64,000 nucleotides of DNA from Poecilobothrus nobilitatus (GCA_947095535.1 OX352773.1:124899911-124963910), one strand, 5' to 3'. Counted from the first letter of the stretch, positions 1 through 9,374 are shown. Notes: generated from the sequence alone by a model not told the origin. Numbers and translations: made by a program.

Positions 1-512
1 CTTGTTTATTCTTTTTTTTTTATGAAGTATTTAAAGAAGAGGAAATAAAAACCATTAATTAATTGCGAGTATCACCGTATAAGATTTTATTGTTATGTAA
101 GAATGTTGACAAAAATATGAATAAAAAGAAAACAAACAGGAATTCAAAAATATCTAACATGTGGTTTAAGTAATAGGCGTGAATGGAAATAGTAAGAAAA
201 AATGGGTTTTTATAAAATGTAAAGAGAAAAATTTAAACAAATTAAGTGTACCTATGCGAATTTTTAAAATTAAAAGAAAAAAGTGCAAAGCTGGTTTTTA
301 AATCTGAATCAACCTTGACCAAATTGATATTTTGAGATGAATTTTTTTCTTTTCTTTTTTGTTCTGATGAAATATTTAAAGAAGAGGAAAGAAAAAATTA
401 TTAGGATTTTTAAATTTTATTGATATGTAAGAATGTAGAGCAAAAAAAGATGTATTCTTATGTTGTGTTAAAAAAAAATAAAACAAATTTATTTATATGT
501 TTGAAATAATTT
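1..512 (+). repeat. Inner part of a Polinton terminal inverted repeat (duplicate)
   Basis: This is a near-identical copy of 2344-2855, the inner part of the left TIR of element A. It is very AT-rich with several poly-A and poly-T runs, and no gene is visible in it. Its inverted counterpart is at 16278-16760. Confidence 0.8.
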
Positions 513-545
513 TTTATTTGAAAATATTTTACAATCTCTACTGTC

Positions 546-1102
546 TTAATCTAACATTTTTTCTTTTAAAAGATACATATATACATTGTAACAATTTTTA
601 ACAGCACATCTGAAATTGTTGTTTAATAAGTGTATAGGACAATTTATTTTAAAGTTATCAATCTTTTGTAATGACGGCAAGCTACTGCTTAAATCTTCTA
701 TTTCATCACTGTCAATGTACTTTTGAAGAAACAGTTTTTTTTGTTCTCCTTTAACATATATTTTTTCAGCTGACTCTAAATACATTTTACATCTAAATAT
801 TCAACTAGACCGTTATTCCATTTAAGTCCATTTATTTTATTTTCGCAATACTGGTTATTATATTGCATAGCCGGACTAAGTTCCTCTGAGGGGTACAGTA
901 CTTTGAAGTGATAAACAGTTGGAATTAAACTTCCTTTTTCAAGTATGGCTAATTCTTTTAGGAAATATTGCTTTTCATTTCCTTGTAAAAATTGTAGGTC
1001 AACTATGAGAACTCGTTTAACCATGTCGACGGTTTGCGTAAGAATACTCATTAGAATAAATAAATTTAAATTTATATTCACTTCGGCAAAAGAGCTTTTC
1101 AT
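546..1102 (-). pseudogene. Broken copy of the Polinton RNase-H-like accessory gene
   Basis: This duplicates the gene at 2890-3459. A 13-bp deletion near 782 shifts the frame, so the protein reads as an N-terminal piece (776-1102) and a C-terminal piece (546-785). The piece before the break keeps the VDLQFLQGN start motif and the piece after it keeps the YVKGEQKK motif. The gene is divergent from the ATPase copy at 1120. It is a dead duplicate of the element A gene; see that entry for what is known of the family. Confidence 0.75.
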
Positions 1103-1119
1103 ATAAATATAGGTTAACA

Positions 1120-1818
1120 GTGCTATTTTTAGCTAATACAACTATGCTATTTCATCCATTTACAATGATGGTAGCGGGGCCATCATGCTGTGGTAAAACC
1201 ACTTTTATTCATAATTTAATAAAGTATAAAAAAGAAAATATACAACCACATATTAATAGAATTATTTGGTGTAATCCAGACAAAAATGCCGTTCCAAAAT
1301 ATTTAAAAGATGTGGAATATAGTAACACTATTCCGGATTTTAATGACAATCAAGAACCTTTGTTAATTATTGTCGATGATATGATGTTAAATTCCCATGA
1401 TAAGTATGTGTGTGATTCATTTACTAGAGGATCACACCATAGAAATTTATCTGTAATATTTGTAACACAAAATGTTTTTCACCAGGGTAAATTTTCAAGA
1501 GATATTTCGCTTAACTGTAAATATCTTGTACTTTTCAAAAATTCAAGAGATAAATCGCAGATATTACCTCTAGCTCGCTAAATATATCCTAATCAAATCA
1601 ATGCATTTGAAAAAGTATATAATGAAGTGATGTCAGCACCATACGGGTATATATTAATAGATCTTACTCAAGACGTTAATGATGTATTTCGATTAAGAAG
1701 TGATATATTTGGAAAAGGTTTGTGTTTTTGTACAAGAGATCAATTAGAACAATTTGGCAATGAATATGAAACGTTTGAAGGTCAACCGTCATATATTGCA
1801 CCTATTAAAAAGCTCTAA
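1120..1818 (+). pseudogene. Polinton packaging ATPase, broken duplicate
   Basis: This is a copy of the ATPase at 3477-4211. It keeps the Walker A loop (GPSCCGKT, residues 20-27 from the first possible start) and a Walker B-like strand ending in DD. It shares an in-frame TAA at 1579-1581 with the other copy and has a second, private nonsense codon at 1816-1818. The family is the FtsK/HerA-type genome-packaging ATPase of Polintons and related DNA viruses. The copy ends at the duplication junction near 1868, so nothing of the downstream genes survives here. Confidence 0.85.
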
Positions 1819-1868
1819 ACCGAAATTTCAGAAAGTAATTATAAAACATTGTGACCCTGAAGTAATCA

Positions 1869-1971
1869 ACATCAGTCAAAATAAGCACTTCTGTTTTAAG
1901 GTAAAGTTTTAAATAGTCCCATAAGTTTTGACAATCAAACGTATTCCATACATTAATTGCATGAAGGTAGT
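1869..1971 (-). pseudogene. Old Polinton PolB fragment, left flank of element A
   Basis: Read on the minus strand, this ~100-bp flank encodes a stretch typical of viral and organellar family B polymerases. An HA-x-x-VW segment is followed by a LYLKTEVLILTDV segment, which resembles the Exo III region. It is the downstream continuation of the gene fragment at 17129-18383. Together they show that element A inserted within a coding region, with the reading frame resuming after one copy of the target duplication. The other end is cut by the tandem-duplication junction at 1868/1869. The PolB belongs to a different Polinton lineage from that of element A. Confidence 0.8.
1966..1971 (+). repeat. Target-site duplication, left copy (GGTAGT)
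   Basis: These six bases lie immediately outside the left TIR. The matching right copy at 17129-17134 reads TGTAGT, so five of six bases agree. Six-bp duplications are the known hallmark of Polinton integration. Confidence 0.75.
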
Positions 1972-2855
1972 AGTAGATAAGTAGGCACTTGGGCCAGACA
2001 GGTCAGTAGGTCAAGGTCGCCCGGGAGTAGGTCTAGGTCATCCAGAAGTAGGTCAAGGCCACCCGGAAGGCCAGACAGGAAGTATGTCAAGGTCATTTTA
2101 AAAGTAAGTCAGACTGGCGGCGATCGTCAGTTGTTTATAAAGATTGTATACTTGGTGTAAGTAATAAGTATGCAGGAAAATAGTAGGAAAAAAAAATGCT
2201 TTTTCATACAATGTAAAGAGAAAAAAAAATGTACCTATACGTTTCTTTAAAATTAAAAAAAAGTGCAAACTGGTTTTTTAAATCTTAGATAAAGAATCAA
2301 CAAAATTAATGCAATTTTGAGATGCATTTTTTTTTCTTTTTTTCTTGTTTATTCTTTTTTTTTTATGAAGTATTTAAAGAAGAGGAAATAAAAACCATTA
2401 ATTAATTGCGGGTATCACCGTATAAGATTTTATTGTTATGTAAGAATGTTGACAAAAATATGAATAAAAAGAAAACAAACAGGAAATCAAAAATATCTAA
2501 CATGTGGTTTAAGTAATAGGCGTGAATGGAAATAGTAAGAAAAAATGGGTTTTTATAAAATGTAAAGAGAAAAATTTAAACAAATTAAGTGTACCTATGC
2601 GAATTTTTAAAATTAAAAGAAAAAAGTGCAAAGCTGGTTTTTAAATCTGAATCACCCTTGACCAAATTGATATTTTGAGATGAATTTTTTTCTTTTCTTT
2701 TTTGTTCTGATGAAATATTTGAAGAAGAGGAAAGAAAAAATTATTAGGATTTTTAAATTTTATTGATATGTAAGAATGTAGAACAAAAAAAGATGTATTC
2801 TTATGTTGTGTTAAAAAAAAAATAAAACAAATTTATTTATATGTTTGAAATAATT
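1972..2855 (+). repeat. Left terminal inverted repeat of Polinton A
   Basis: About 885 bp is complementary to 16278-17128. The outermost ~130 bp is unusually GC-rich for this window. It contains a short degenerate tandem repeat built on GGTCAAGGTC-like units at 2010-2095. The remainder is AT-rich with poly-A and poly-T tracts. TIR identity falls off at about 2855, just before the first gene. Confidence 0.9.
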
Positions 2856-2889
2856 TTTTATTTGAAAATATTTTACAATCTCTACTGTC

Positions 2890-3459
2890 TTAATCTAACA
2901 TTTTGTCTTTTAAAAGATACATATATACATTGTAACAATTTTTAACAGCACATCTGAAATTGTTGTTTAATAAGTGTATAGGAAAATTTGTTTTAAAGTT
3001 ATCAATCTTTTGTAATGACGGCAAGCTACTGCTTAAATCTTCTATTTCATCACTGTCAATGTACTTTTGAAGGAAAAGTTTTTTTTGTTCTCCTTTAACA
3101 TAAATTTTTTCAGCTGACTCTAAATAGTGTTTTAATATACATTTTACATCTAAATATTCAACTAGACCGTTATTCCATTTAAGTCCATTTATTTTATTTT
3201 CGCAATACTGGTTATTATATTGCATATCCGGACTAACTTCCTCTGAGGGGTACAGTACTTTGAAGTGATAAACAGTTGGAATTAAACTTCCTTTTTCAAG
3301 TATGGCTAATTCTTTTAGGAAATATTGCTTTTCATTTCCTTGTAAAAATTGTAGGTCAACTATGAGAACTCGTTTAACCATGTCGACGGTTTGTGTAAAA
3401 ATACTCATTAGAATAAATAAATTTACATTTATATTCACTTCGGCAAAAGAGCTTTTCAT
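2890..3459 (-). CDS. Polinton accessory protein, RNase-H-like fold suspected
   Basis: This is an intact 189-aa ORF, one of the few undamaged genes of element A. Visible motifs are VDLQFLQGN near residue 34 with FLKELAIL after it, a middle WNNGLVEYLDVK block, YVKGEQKKLFL near residue 120, and a C-terminal CAVKNCYNVYMYL. The same layout recurs at 7559-7916 and 30760-31254. Small Polinton proteins with a VD-x-Q start and a YVKG-x-x-K motif are common in arthropod genomes. I suspect an RNase-H or exonuclease-like fold, but no catalytic set is certain. It lies divergently from the ATPase with only 17 bp between the two starts, so the two genes probably share a promoter. Confidence 0.7.
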   Translation of the reverse strand: MKSSFAEVNINVNLFILMSIFTQTVDMVKRVLIVDLQFLQGNEKQYFLKELAILEKGSLIPTVYHFKVLYPSEEVSPDMQYNNQYCENKINGLKWNNGLVEYLDVKCILKHYLESAEKIYVKGEQKKLFLQKYIDSDEIEDLSSSLPSLQKIDNFKTNFPIHLLNNNFRCAVKNCYNVYMYLLKDKMLD

Positions 3460-3476
3460 ATAAATATAGGTTAACA

Positions 3477-4211
3477 GTGCTATTTTTAGCTAATACAACT
3501 ATGCTATTTCATCCATTTACAATGATGGTAGCGGGGCCATCATGCTGTGGTAAAACCACTTTTATTCATAATTTAATAAAGTATAAAAAAGAAAATATAC
3601 AACCACATATTAATAGAATTATTTGGTGTAATCCAGACAAAAATGCCGTTCCAAAATATTTAAAAGATGTGGAATATAGTAACACTATTCCGGATTTTAA
3701 TGACAATCAAGAACCTTTGTTAATTATTATCGATGATATGATGTTAAATTCCCATGATAAGTATGTGTGTGATTTATTTACTAGAGGATCACACCATAGA
3801 AATTTATCTGTAATATTTGTAACACAAAATGTTTTTCACCAGGGTAAATTTTCAAGAGATATTTCGCTTAACTGTAAATATCTTGTACTTTTCAAAAATC
3901 CAAGAGATAAATCGCAGATATTACCTCTAGCTCGCTAAATATATCCTAATCAAATCAATGCATTTGAAAAAGTATATAATGAAGTGACGTCAGCACCATA
4001 CGGGTATATATTAATAGATCTTACTCAAGACGTTAATGATATATTTCGATTAAGAAGTGATATATTTGGAAAAGGTTTGTGTTTTTGTACAAGAGATCAA
4101 TTAGAACAATTTGGCAATGAATATGAAACGTTTGAAGGTCAACCGTCATATATTGCACCTATTAAAAAGCTCTTAACCGAAATTTCAGAAAGTAATTATA
4201 AAACATTGTGA
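3477..4211 (+). pseudogene. Polinton genome-packaging ATPase (FtsK/HerA type)
   Basis: The enzyme is expected to pump element DNA into a capsid. Walker A is GPSCCGKT at residues 20-27 and Walker B is LLIIIDDM near residues 82-89. A further block, HRNLSVIFVTQN, is typical of these ATPases. The frame is broken by one TAA at 3936-3938 (codon 154), after which the same frame stays open to 4211. The tandem copy at 1120 shares this stop, so it predates the duplication. Either the first Met or the one at residue 9, just before HPFTMM, could be the start. The 3' end overlaps the next small gene in another frame. Confidence 0.9.
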
Positions 4212-4446
4212 CCCTGAAGTAATCAAAACATTTTGTAAAATTGCTTTAAATATTTTAAAAGGTAATTGTAATCTAAGTAAAAAATCAACAACCCAATTAC
4301 GAAAGTATAAAAAGGAATTGAGATCCCTCATTTGCCGCCAAAAATCTATTAATAGTAAAAGAAAAATCATTATTCAACGTGGTGGACTTTTACCTACACT
4401 TCTTTTTGCAGTACTATCAGGGATAATCGGAAATTTTATAGAATGA
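4177..4446 (+). CDS. Small basic Polinton protein with hydrophobic tail, no ATG
   Basis: A reading frame open from 4177 to the TGA at 4444-4446 overlaps the ATPase end. Its middle is strongly basic (LRKYKKELRS). It ends with IIIQRGGLLPTLLFAVL and a short hydrophobic tail. A homologue with the same plan, Q-RGFLPTLIGTILSG at its end, lies at 35563-35885 in Polinton C and does start with ATG. No ATG is visible here, so the start may be lost or non-canonical. The stop overlaps the next gene's start as ATGA. By position and composition it may be a small virion or membrane-active protein, but that is inference. Confidence 0.65.
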   Translation, partial: PKFQKVIIKHCDPEVIKTFCKIALNILKGNCNLSKKSTTQLRKYKKELRSLICRQKSINSKRKIIIQRGGLLPTLLFAVLSGIIGNFIE

Positions 4447-5126
4447 ATAATACAACATTTAACAAAATAATTATACTAAAACCCGAGATTTATGAGAAAA
4501 TGAAACAAAATGCAGACTTTGAATTAAATGAGTTGGATAAAAATATGAAAAAAATATTGTTAAAAAAATATCTAACAGACACTCAAAAATGGTATTTATA
4601 CAGACAAAATCTATTTAAAATAAGAAACAAAAATAGAGTACTTCCTAGAAATATAGAGGAGAAAGTAAAAATCACGGAAACAAAAGGTACTCAACCTCGT
4701 ACAAAACCAATGTATATAGATGCGGAAGCTCAATCGCATTTTCCTGAATACAAGAATGTAGGAATACAAGTTGTTCCTGAAGAAGAAGAAGTATATTTAA
4801 AAGTAGCTGATGACGAAGTATTTGATGATGAAATTCAGGAAAATGTTTTAACAAAAGCATTGTCAGCTGCTTCAGTTGGAGAACGTCTTAGAAAAAGAAA
4901 ATCAATTAGAAATCAAAATGTACAAATTTTTGAAACTGATACAGGAGGAATTATAACTATTCCTTTAGATAGCCCAAGCCCACCAAAGAAAAAAGAAAAA
5001 ACTATAAATAGCAAAGAGTTGAATAATTCATCAAGACGTGTTTTAAGGTCAGCAGTAAGTAATACTCAAACAGAACTTAATTTTCCAATTCGTAAGAATA
5101 AATCCGCAAGCTCATGGACAACATAG
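4443..5126 (+). CDS. Conserved Polinton protein with KWYLYRQNL motif
   Basis: This is an intact 227-aa ORF. Residues 1-70 are predicted helical and contain LDKNMKKIL and QKWYLYRQNL. An acidic middle follows (EEEEVYLKVADDEVFDDE). The rest is basic and low-complexity, with PSPPKKKEK and many S/N/R residues. Polintons C and D have homologues with the same N-terminal block and a PSPEKKK tract. I do not know the function. The place between the ATPase and the minor capsid gene suggests a virion or assembly role. It starts within the upstream stop (ATGA) and overlaps the next gene by 13 bp. Confidence 0.7.
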   Translation: MNNTTFNKIIILKPEIYEKMKQNADFELNELDKNMKKILLKKYLTDTQKWYLYRQNLFKIRNKNRVLPRNIEEKVKITETKGTQPRTKPMYIDAEAQSHFPEYKNVGIQVVPEEEEVYLKVADDEVFDDEIQENVLTKALSAASVGERLRKRKSIRNQNVQIFETDTGGIITIPLDSPSPPKKKEKTINSKELNNSSRRVLRSAVSNTQTELNFPIRKNKSASSWTT

Positions 5127-5967
5127 AAGTAAATGATGAATTTTATGTCTCCTTACTCAGTGATTCATCTATGAACTATTATCCAGAAAATTCATTATCA
5201 TCTTTTACAAATAAAATGAATAAATACATGTGTGATTCAAGGTGGAAAGTCGGTATTTCAGAAATGTATGTTAATGATTTCGTTCCAAATGTGTATGGTG
5301 AAGAATGGGAAAAAAGTACTCAAATATTTATTAAAGGTATGGAGAAAGATATGATAGGAGTTGGAACATCATATATTCCATACATAGAAAAACAAATGAT
5401 ATGCGACTGGAAAGTTTTTCTACTACCAACACTAATTCAAAATATACGTCCACTTACTAGGTTTACAAGAAAAGAAGTTGAACGACAGTTGATTTGGGGA
5501 ATTTTTAATTTTATAAACGATGAAGTTCATTATACACAACCAACAAAAGCTGAGGAGATGCCTAAAAATTTAAGTTACACCACAATATGTGTTACTAAGC
5601 CTAAAATAGATATAAAAATAAGAGGAAATTACGCTTATACCCTCGAAGGACTTTTGACAACATGTTTCAATCAAGTATCTTTTAAAGTTAAAGATTTGAA
5701 AAAATATAAATCACGTGTAATAGAAGCTTTCAAAACTTTTATAGATAGTGTACAATTGATTCCCATTAGTAAACCAGATATGTTTTTTTATATACACAGA
5801 CATACATCACTGATACTGTAAAAGAATTCAGTAATATTCAATATTGCAATGTGGAGAAATCATTTAATAACATTTCATTACTTTTATGTGATAAATATGG
5901 ATACAAAATAAACTATTCCAGTAGCTCAATTCCAACAAAAATTGTGTTACATTTTAAAAAAGTATAA
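5114..5967 (+). pseudogene. Polinton minor capsid (penton-like) protein, frameshifted
   Basis: The start reads EFYVSLLSDSSMNYYPENSLSSF, followed by WKVGISEM. This is the pattern of the Polinton protein thought to form the capsid vertices (single jelly roll). An open stretch of 235 codons runs to 5821. The last part lies in another frame and ends with KIVLHFKK at 5965-5967, the usual short basic ending of this family. The shift falls in the T run near 5780-5786. The homologues in Polintons C and D show the matching YSDIVES and LHF blocks. It overlaps the previous gene by 13 bp. Confidence 0.75.
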
Positions 5968-6013
5968 ATAAAAGCGATTTTACAAAACTATATATTATTT
6001 TATTTTATTCATT

Positions 6014-6409
6014 ATGGAGAGAGCGTACAACAAATATTATTTAGTTCAATCAGGAAAAGGTCTTGAGGATATTGGTCCTTTGTTACACTCAATTGTACCT
6101 TACCAAAGGGGATGAGGGTTACGGAGCTTTTTCGGTGGTCTTTTTAGATACTTAAAACCAATATTTACGTCTGGAGCTAATATATTAAAAAAAGAGGTTA
6201 TTAACTCTGGTATTAATGCATTATCTGAAATTGCCACAGGTGCAAATGTAAAAGAAGTAGTTCAAGAACGAAGTAAAGAGATAATGAAAAATTTAAGATG
6301 AGGTGCAGTTCGGAAACTCAATGAAATGTATGGACAAGGCAAAAGAAAACGAAGAATACCTATAAAAAGACCTCTCAATAATAATTTAAATTATTTTACG
6401 TCGAAGTGA
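6014..6409 (+). pseudogene. pVI-like minor virion protein, two in-frame TGA codons
   Basis: The protein begins MERAYNKYY. A glycine-rich turn leads into FFGGLFRYLKPIF, then a helical KEVINSGINAL segment, and it ends in a very basic tail (GKRKRRIPIKR). This layout is typical of the Polinton protein compared with adenovirus pVI or core proteins. In-frame TGA codons occur at 6113-6115 and 6299-6301, with the frame otherwise open to 6407-6409. The Polinton C and D copies start with the same MERAY motif. A TATA-like run lies just upstream (about 5990). It is separated from the major capsid gene by 47 bp. Confidence 0.7.
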
Positions 6410-6456
6410 CGCAAAGTTAATAACAAAAATAAACAAAAAGATATTTTTGAATAATT

Positions 6457-7554
6457 ATGATTGAATGTATGAAATCAGAGCTTGATATTTTTAAAACACA
6501 GCCTATTCAGTCAAGTATTTTACGATCTGAAGAAGTTTCCTATAACCCTATTGCTTCTTTAGATATTCCGTCTGTCATAGAATTTGTTTCACTAGGGCAC
6601 GGTGATACATATAGAGACTTGTCTTCGACATATCTAAAATTAAAAGTACAAATTTTAAAAAAAGATGGAACTCAATGGAATAAAGATAAAAAAACTGATG
6701 GAACACCTATATAACAACCAAGTGTGCTTAATAATATGTTACATTTACAAAATAGCAATGTAGTGGAACTTATGGGGAACCTACATTTAGATATGTTTAA
6801 CCAACCTACACTTCTCATAAACAATGTCGATGTTTGAGTTATCCTAACATTAGAAAAACCAGATTTTTACCTCTTTGCAGATGATACTGATGAATCTCAA
6901 CTGAAAATTTTAGAAGCCACTTTATTTATGAGACATGTAACAATTAATCCTAGAGTGCTATTAGCACATAATGCTGTACTGGAAAATACTAATGCCAAAT
7001 ACAATTACAAACGGGTAGAGGTAAAAACTTTTACCATTCCACAGAATAGTTCATCAATATCACTTGATAATGTTTTTATTGGACAGTTGCCAAACACAAT
7101 CATTTTTTGCATGACAGAAAATACAGGTTACTCTGGAAAAAGGTCAAAAAACCCATACAATTTTAAACATTTTGATATTTCACAATTTGTGTTAAACGTA
7201 AATGGTGTTCAAATACCTAATTCAGCAATTGAAACCAGTTTTTCAGATGAAAATAATTGCTGTACAAGAGCATACAGTACACTTTTTTCAGGAACTGGAA
7301 TTTACCATAATGATAAAGGTCATCAGATAACAAAAACCATGTTTAGTAATGGGTTTTTCATTCTAGCTTTTGATTTAACTCTAGATGCATCAGGAAATGA
7401 AGTGTGTGAAGGTCTACTAAATCAAGGTGCAGTTAGAATTGAGGCAAGGCTATCAAAACCACTTATATCTACACTGACTGCTATTGTTTATGGAGAATTT
7501 GATGCAAGTTTACAAATTGATAAACTTTACATAAAAGTAAATTTGAATATTTGA
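6457..7554 (+). pseudogene. Polinton major capsid protein (double jelly roll), broken
   Basis: A single 366-codon frame is interrupted by TAA at codon 86 and TGA at codon 127. Recognisable blocks include SSILRSEEVSYNP, IEFVSLGHGDTYRDLSSTY, VILTLEKPDFYLF, and NVFIGQLPNTIIFCM followed by KNPYNFKHFDI. These match the major capsid protein of Polinton-type elements. Compared with Polinton C, about 70 residues are missing after SVLNNMLHL, an internal deletion that keeps the frame. It is therefore shorter than usual and cannot be functional. It is the sixth gene of the capsid block. Confidence 0.9.
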
Positions 7555-7558
7555 CAAA

Positions 7559-7916
7559 ATGTCACTGTCTTGTGCACTTCTGGATGTAACATTTTGTAGT
7601 GATGATAATAATACCTTGTTTGCGAAAGATATTTGTATAGTTGGTTTTAAAGAACCTTGTAAAAGAGTTCTCTTGGTTTTAAAGAACCTTGTTTGTAAAA
7701 GAGCTCAAGTATAAATTTCCAACTAGGGATTTTATAAATGATAATTTTGATAATTACTCTTTTGGAACTGTGTACAACGATAAAATAAATAAAGAGCTCT
7801 GTCAAATACTAGAAAAATTTGATGTGATTATAACAAATAAAAAAATCAAAAAAGAGTTTTTATCAAATTATATTAAAGAAACAACTAAAGTATATGACTT
7901 GAGTCAACTTGATTGA
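7559..7916 (+). pseudogene. Second RNase-H-like accessory gene, broken by a 32-bp duplication
   Basis: The start reads MSLSCALLDVTF five bases after the major capsid stop. The downstream part (7689-7916) carries IITNKKIKKEFLSNYI and DLSQLD. The order of blocks resembles the gene at 2890-3459, so element A seems to hold two members of this family. A 32-bp direct duplication (units starting at 7641 and 7673, TTGGTTTTAAAGAACC) breaks the frame between the two halves. The end overlaps the protease start as TGATG. The shared fold is inferred from motif order only. Confidence 0.55.
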
Positions 7917-8400
7917 TGAATACCCTAGAGATAAGTGACGTATTAAGATGTAACAAACACACACGTAAATTTTTTAAAGGAGTTTTTGCTCTGGATCAAC
8001 TCCCCAGAATAATTGAAAAACAAACTTTTTTAATTGTAAACACTGATAAATCAAAAGATCCGGGAACACATTGGTTAGCTATTTTTAAGCCAAAGAATGG
8101 CTGTGTTGAATATTTTGATTCGTTTGGTAGAAAACCAGATAAATTAGAAATTTTAAGTTACTTAAAAAATCAATGTATAATTTTTAATAAGAAACAAAGT
8201 AACTATTCAGATGTTTGTGGGCAATATTGTTGTGTTTATACGTGGTATAGATGTGCGGTTATAATATAAACGCTTTTTTAAAACAATTTAATAAAGAAAA
8301 TCATATAGAAAATGACAAAAATATAATAAATACTTTTCACCATATATTTGAAAATTGTAATATTTCTCAATCATGTCTTCCTAAGAGATATAACATTTAA
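7916..8400 (+). pseudogene. Adenain-like (Ulp1-fold) cysteine protease, frameshifted
   Basis: The presumed maturation protease of the capsid. The catalytic triad is visible: His52 in GTHWLAIF, Asp68 in YFDSFG and Cys101 in SDVCGQYC. One base is out of step near 8255. After that the correct frame runs on through NAFLKQF to a TAA at 8398-8400. ATG at 7916 is preferred because it overlaps the previous stop. The Polinton C copy (31925-32347) has the same His and Cys motifs. Confidence 0.88.
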
Positions 8401-8411
8401 TAATAAATTTT

Positions 8412-8964
8412 AGTGTAATTAAAATACTGGAAGAGCAAGGTCCTAGCATTAATTTGTTGCTGAGTTATACATATTTTCTCAACAGAAGTCACACATTAAA
8501 AATAGTTGTCGGATTTGACACAGATTTTTTTGAAGTTGCAAGTGTTTTTCATTGGATTGGAATGAAACCTATTATTTTAAAATATCATGAATGGTGTAAA
8601 TTTTATGACCTATTTCATAAAAAATTTTCCAAGCAGTCAATTAAAAATTCAAAATTATGTTTACAAAGTGGATTAAAATCTACAGTAGGACAGAATCTTA
8701 GCATTAACAAAGAGGAAGCTGACGAGTTTTACAGTTTGATTGATTTCCTACATGCAGTAATTGCATATAATAAAACTGCAGAGCCAAATAAAGGAATATG
8801 TTAAAAAATACATAAAGACTTGTGAAGAAAAGAATGTTGCAAAGTTGAAAGAAGAGATTTATATTCCGGTTCAAAAATTTAATATACGATGTAATTTTTC
8901 TCGACTCTTTTATGAAATACCTGTATTTTTACAAAAAAAGATATTAAATAAAACAATTTTGTAA
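8412..8964 (+). pseudogene. Conserved Polinton accessory protein (~190 aa), frameshifted
   Basis: The N-terminal part is read in one frame (…LLLSYTYFLNRSHTLKIVVGF) to about 8800 and the C-terminal part in another (KEYVKKYIKTCEEK … CNFSRLFYEIPVF). No ATG is visible, and the frame is open from about 8400. An intact 199-aa homologue at 31251-31850 has the same blocks: LLLSYIYYLD, IGF, EW-x-x-FY, DF-x-x-AV, CNYSRLLYEIP. It always follows the protease. I do not recognise the family outside Polintons, and the function is unknown. Confidence 0.65.
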
Positions 8965-9017
8965 CTATATAATTTGTTATTTATTTCATTATTTATAAAT
9001 TAGGTATAATTTGTTAT

Positions 9018-9374
9018 TTATAAATTTGGTATAATTTCTAAATAATCTGGATCTCCTTCTTCATCACTGATATCCCAAATTCCTGGAATACCTTCTTGGT
9101 GATTTATTTCCCAAACTTGTTCTAAATAATCTGGATCTCCTTCTTCATCACTGGTATCCCAAATTCCTGGAATACCTTCTTGGTTATTCATTTCCCAAAC
9201 TTGTTGCTCCTCTGCATCTGCTTCTAAGATTTGAAACGGTGGTATGAATTCTTCAGTTTCAATTAATTCCTCATCATCTATAGTGGATGTAATTTCATCA
9301 ACCTGAATCTCATTTGGTATACTGATTATTGTAGTTCCCTCAGTAAATAGAAATGTTGTTGAATCAGCGTCCAT
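9018..9374 (-). CDS. Acidic repeat protein, 118 aa
   Basis: An intact ORF starting MDADSTTFLF. The protein is very acidic. It ends with two near-identical 28-residue repeats built around QEGIPGIWDTSDEEGDPDYL, matching an exact 84-bp period in the DNA (units at 9037 and 9121). It is convergent with the preceding plus-strand gene. No homologue is seen in the other Polintons of this window. The function is unknown. An acidic, probably disordered protein could be regulatory or a nucleic-acid mimic, but that is only a guess. Confidence 0.6.
   Translation of the reverse strand: MDADSTTFLFTEGTTIISIPNEIQVDEITSTIDDEELIETEEFIPPFQILEADAEEQQVWEMNNQEGIPGIWDTSDEEGDPDYLEQVWEINHQEGIPGIWDISDEEGDPDYLEIIPNL

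Larger units (their letters stand above)
1..4226 (+). repeat. 2.36-kb tandem duplication at the left end of Polinton A
   Basis: Positions 1-1868 match 2344-4226 in the same orientation with few substitutions. The left copy stops at about 1868, inside the small gene after the ATPase. The next base belongs to the flanking old PolB, exactly as expected if the segment 1869-4226 had been duplicated head to tail. The junction shows only 2-3 bp of shared sequence. The copies have since diverged: the left one has a 13-bp deletion near 782 and an extra nonsense codon near 1816. I infer that the outer part of the left copy lies just upstream of this window. Confidence 0.8.

Noticed and set aside
3477..8400. 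An integrated free-living DNA virus rather than a transposon
   Set aside because: The capsid genes alone cannot tell the two apart, but integrase, long inverted repeats and a 6-bp target duplication fit a Polinton; a virus-like phase of the family remains possible.
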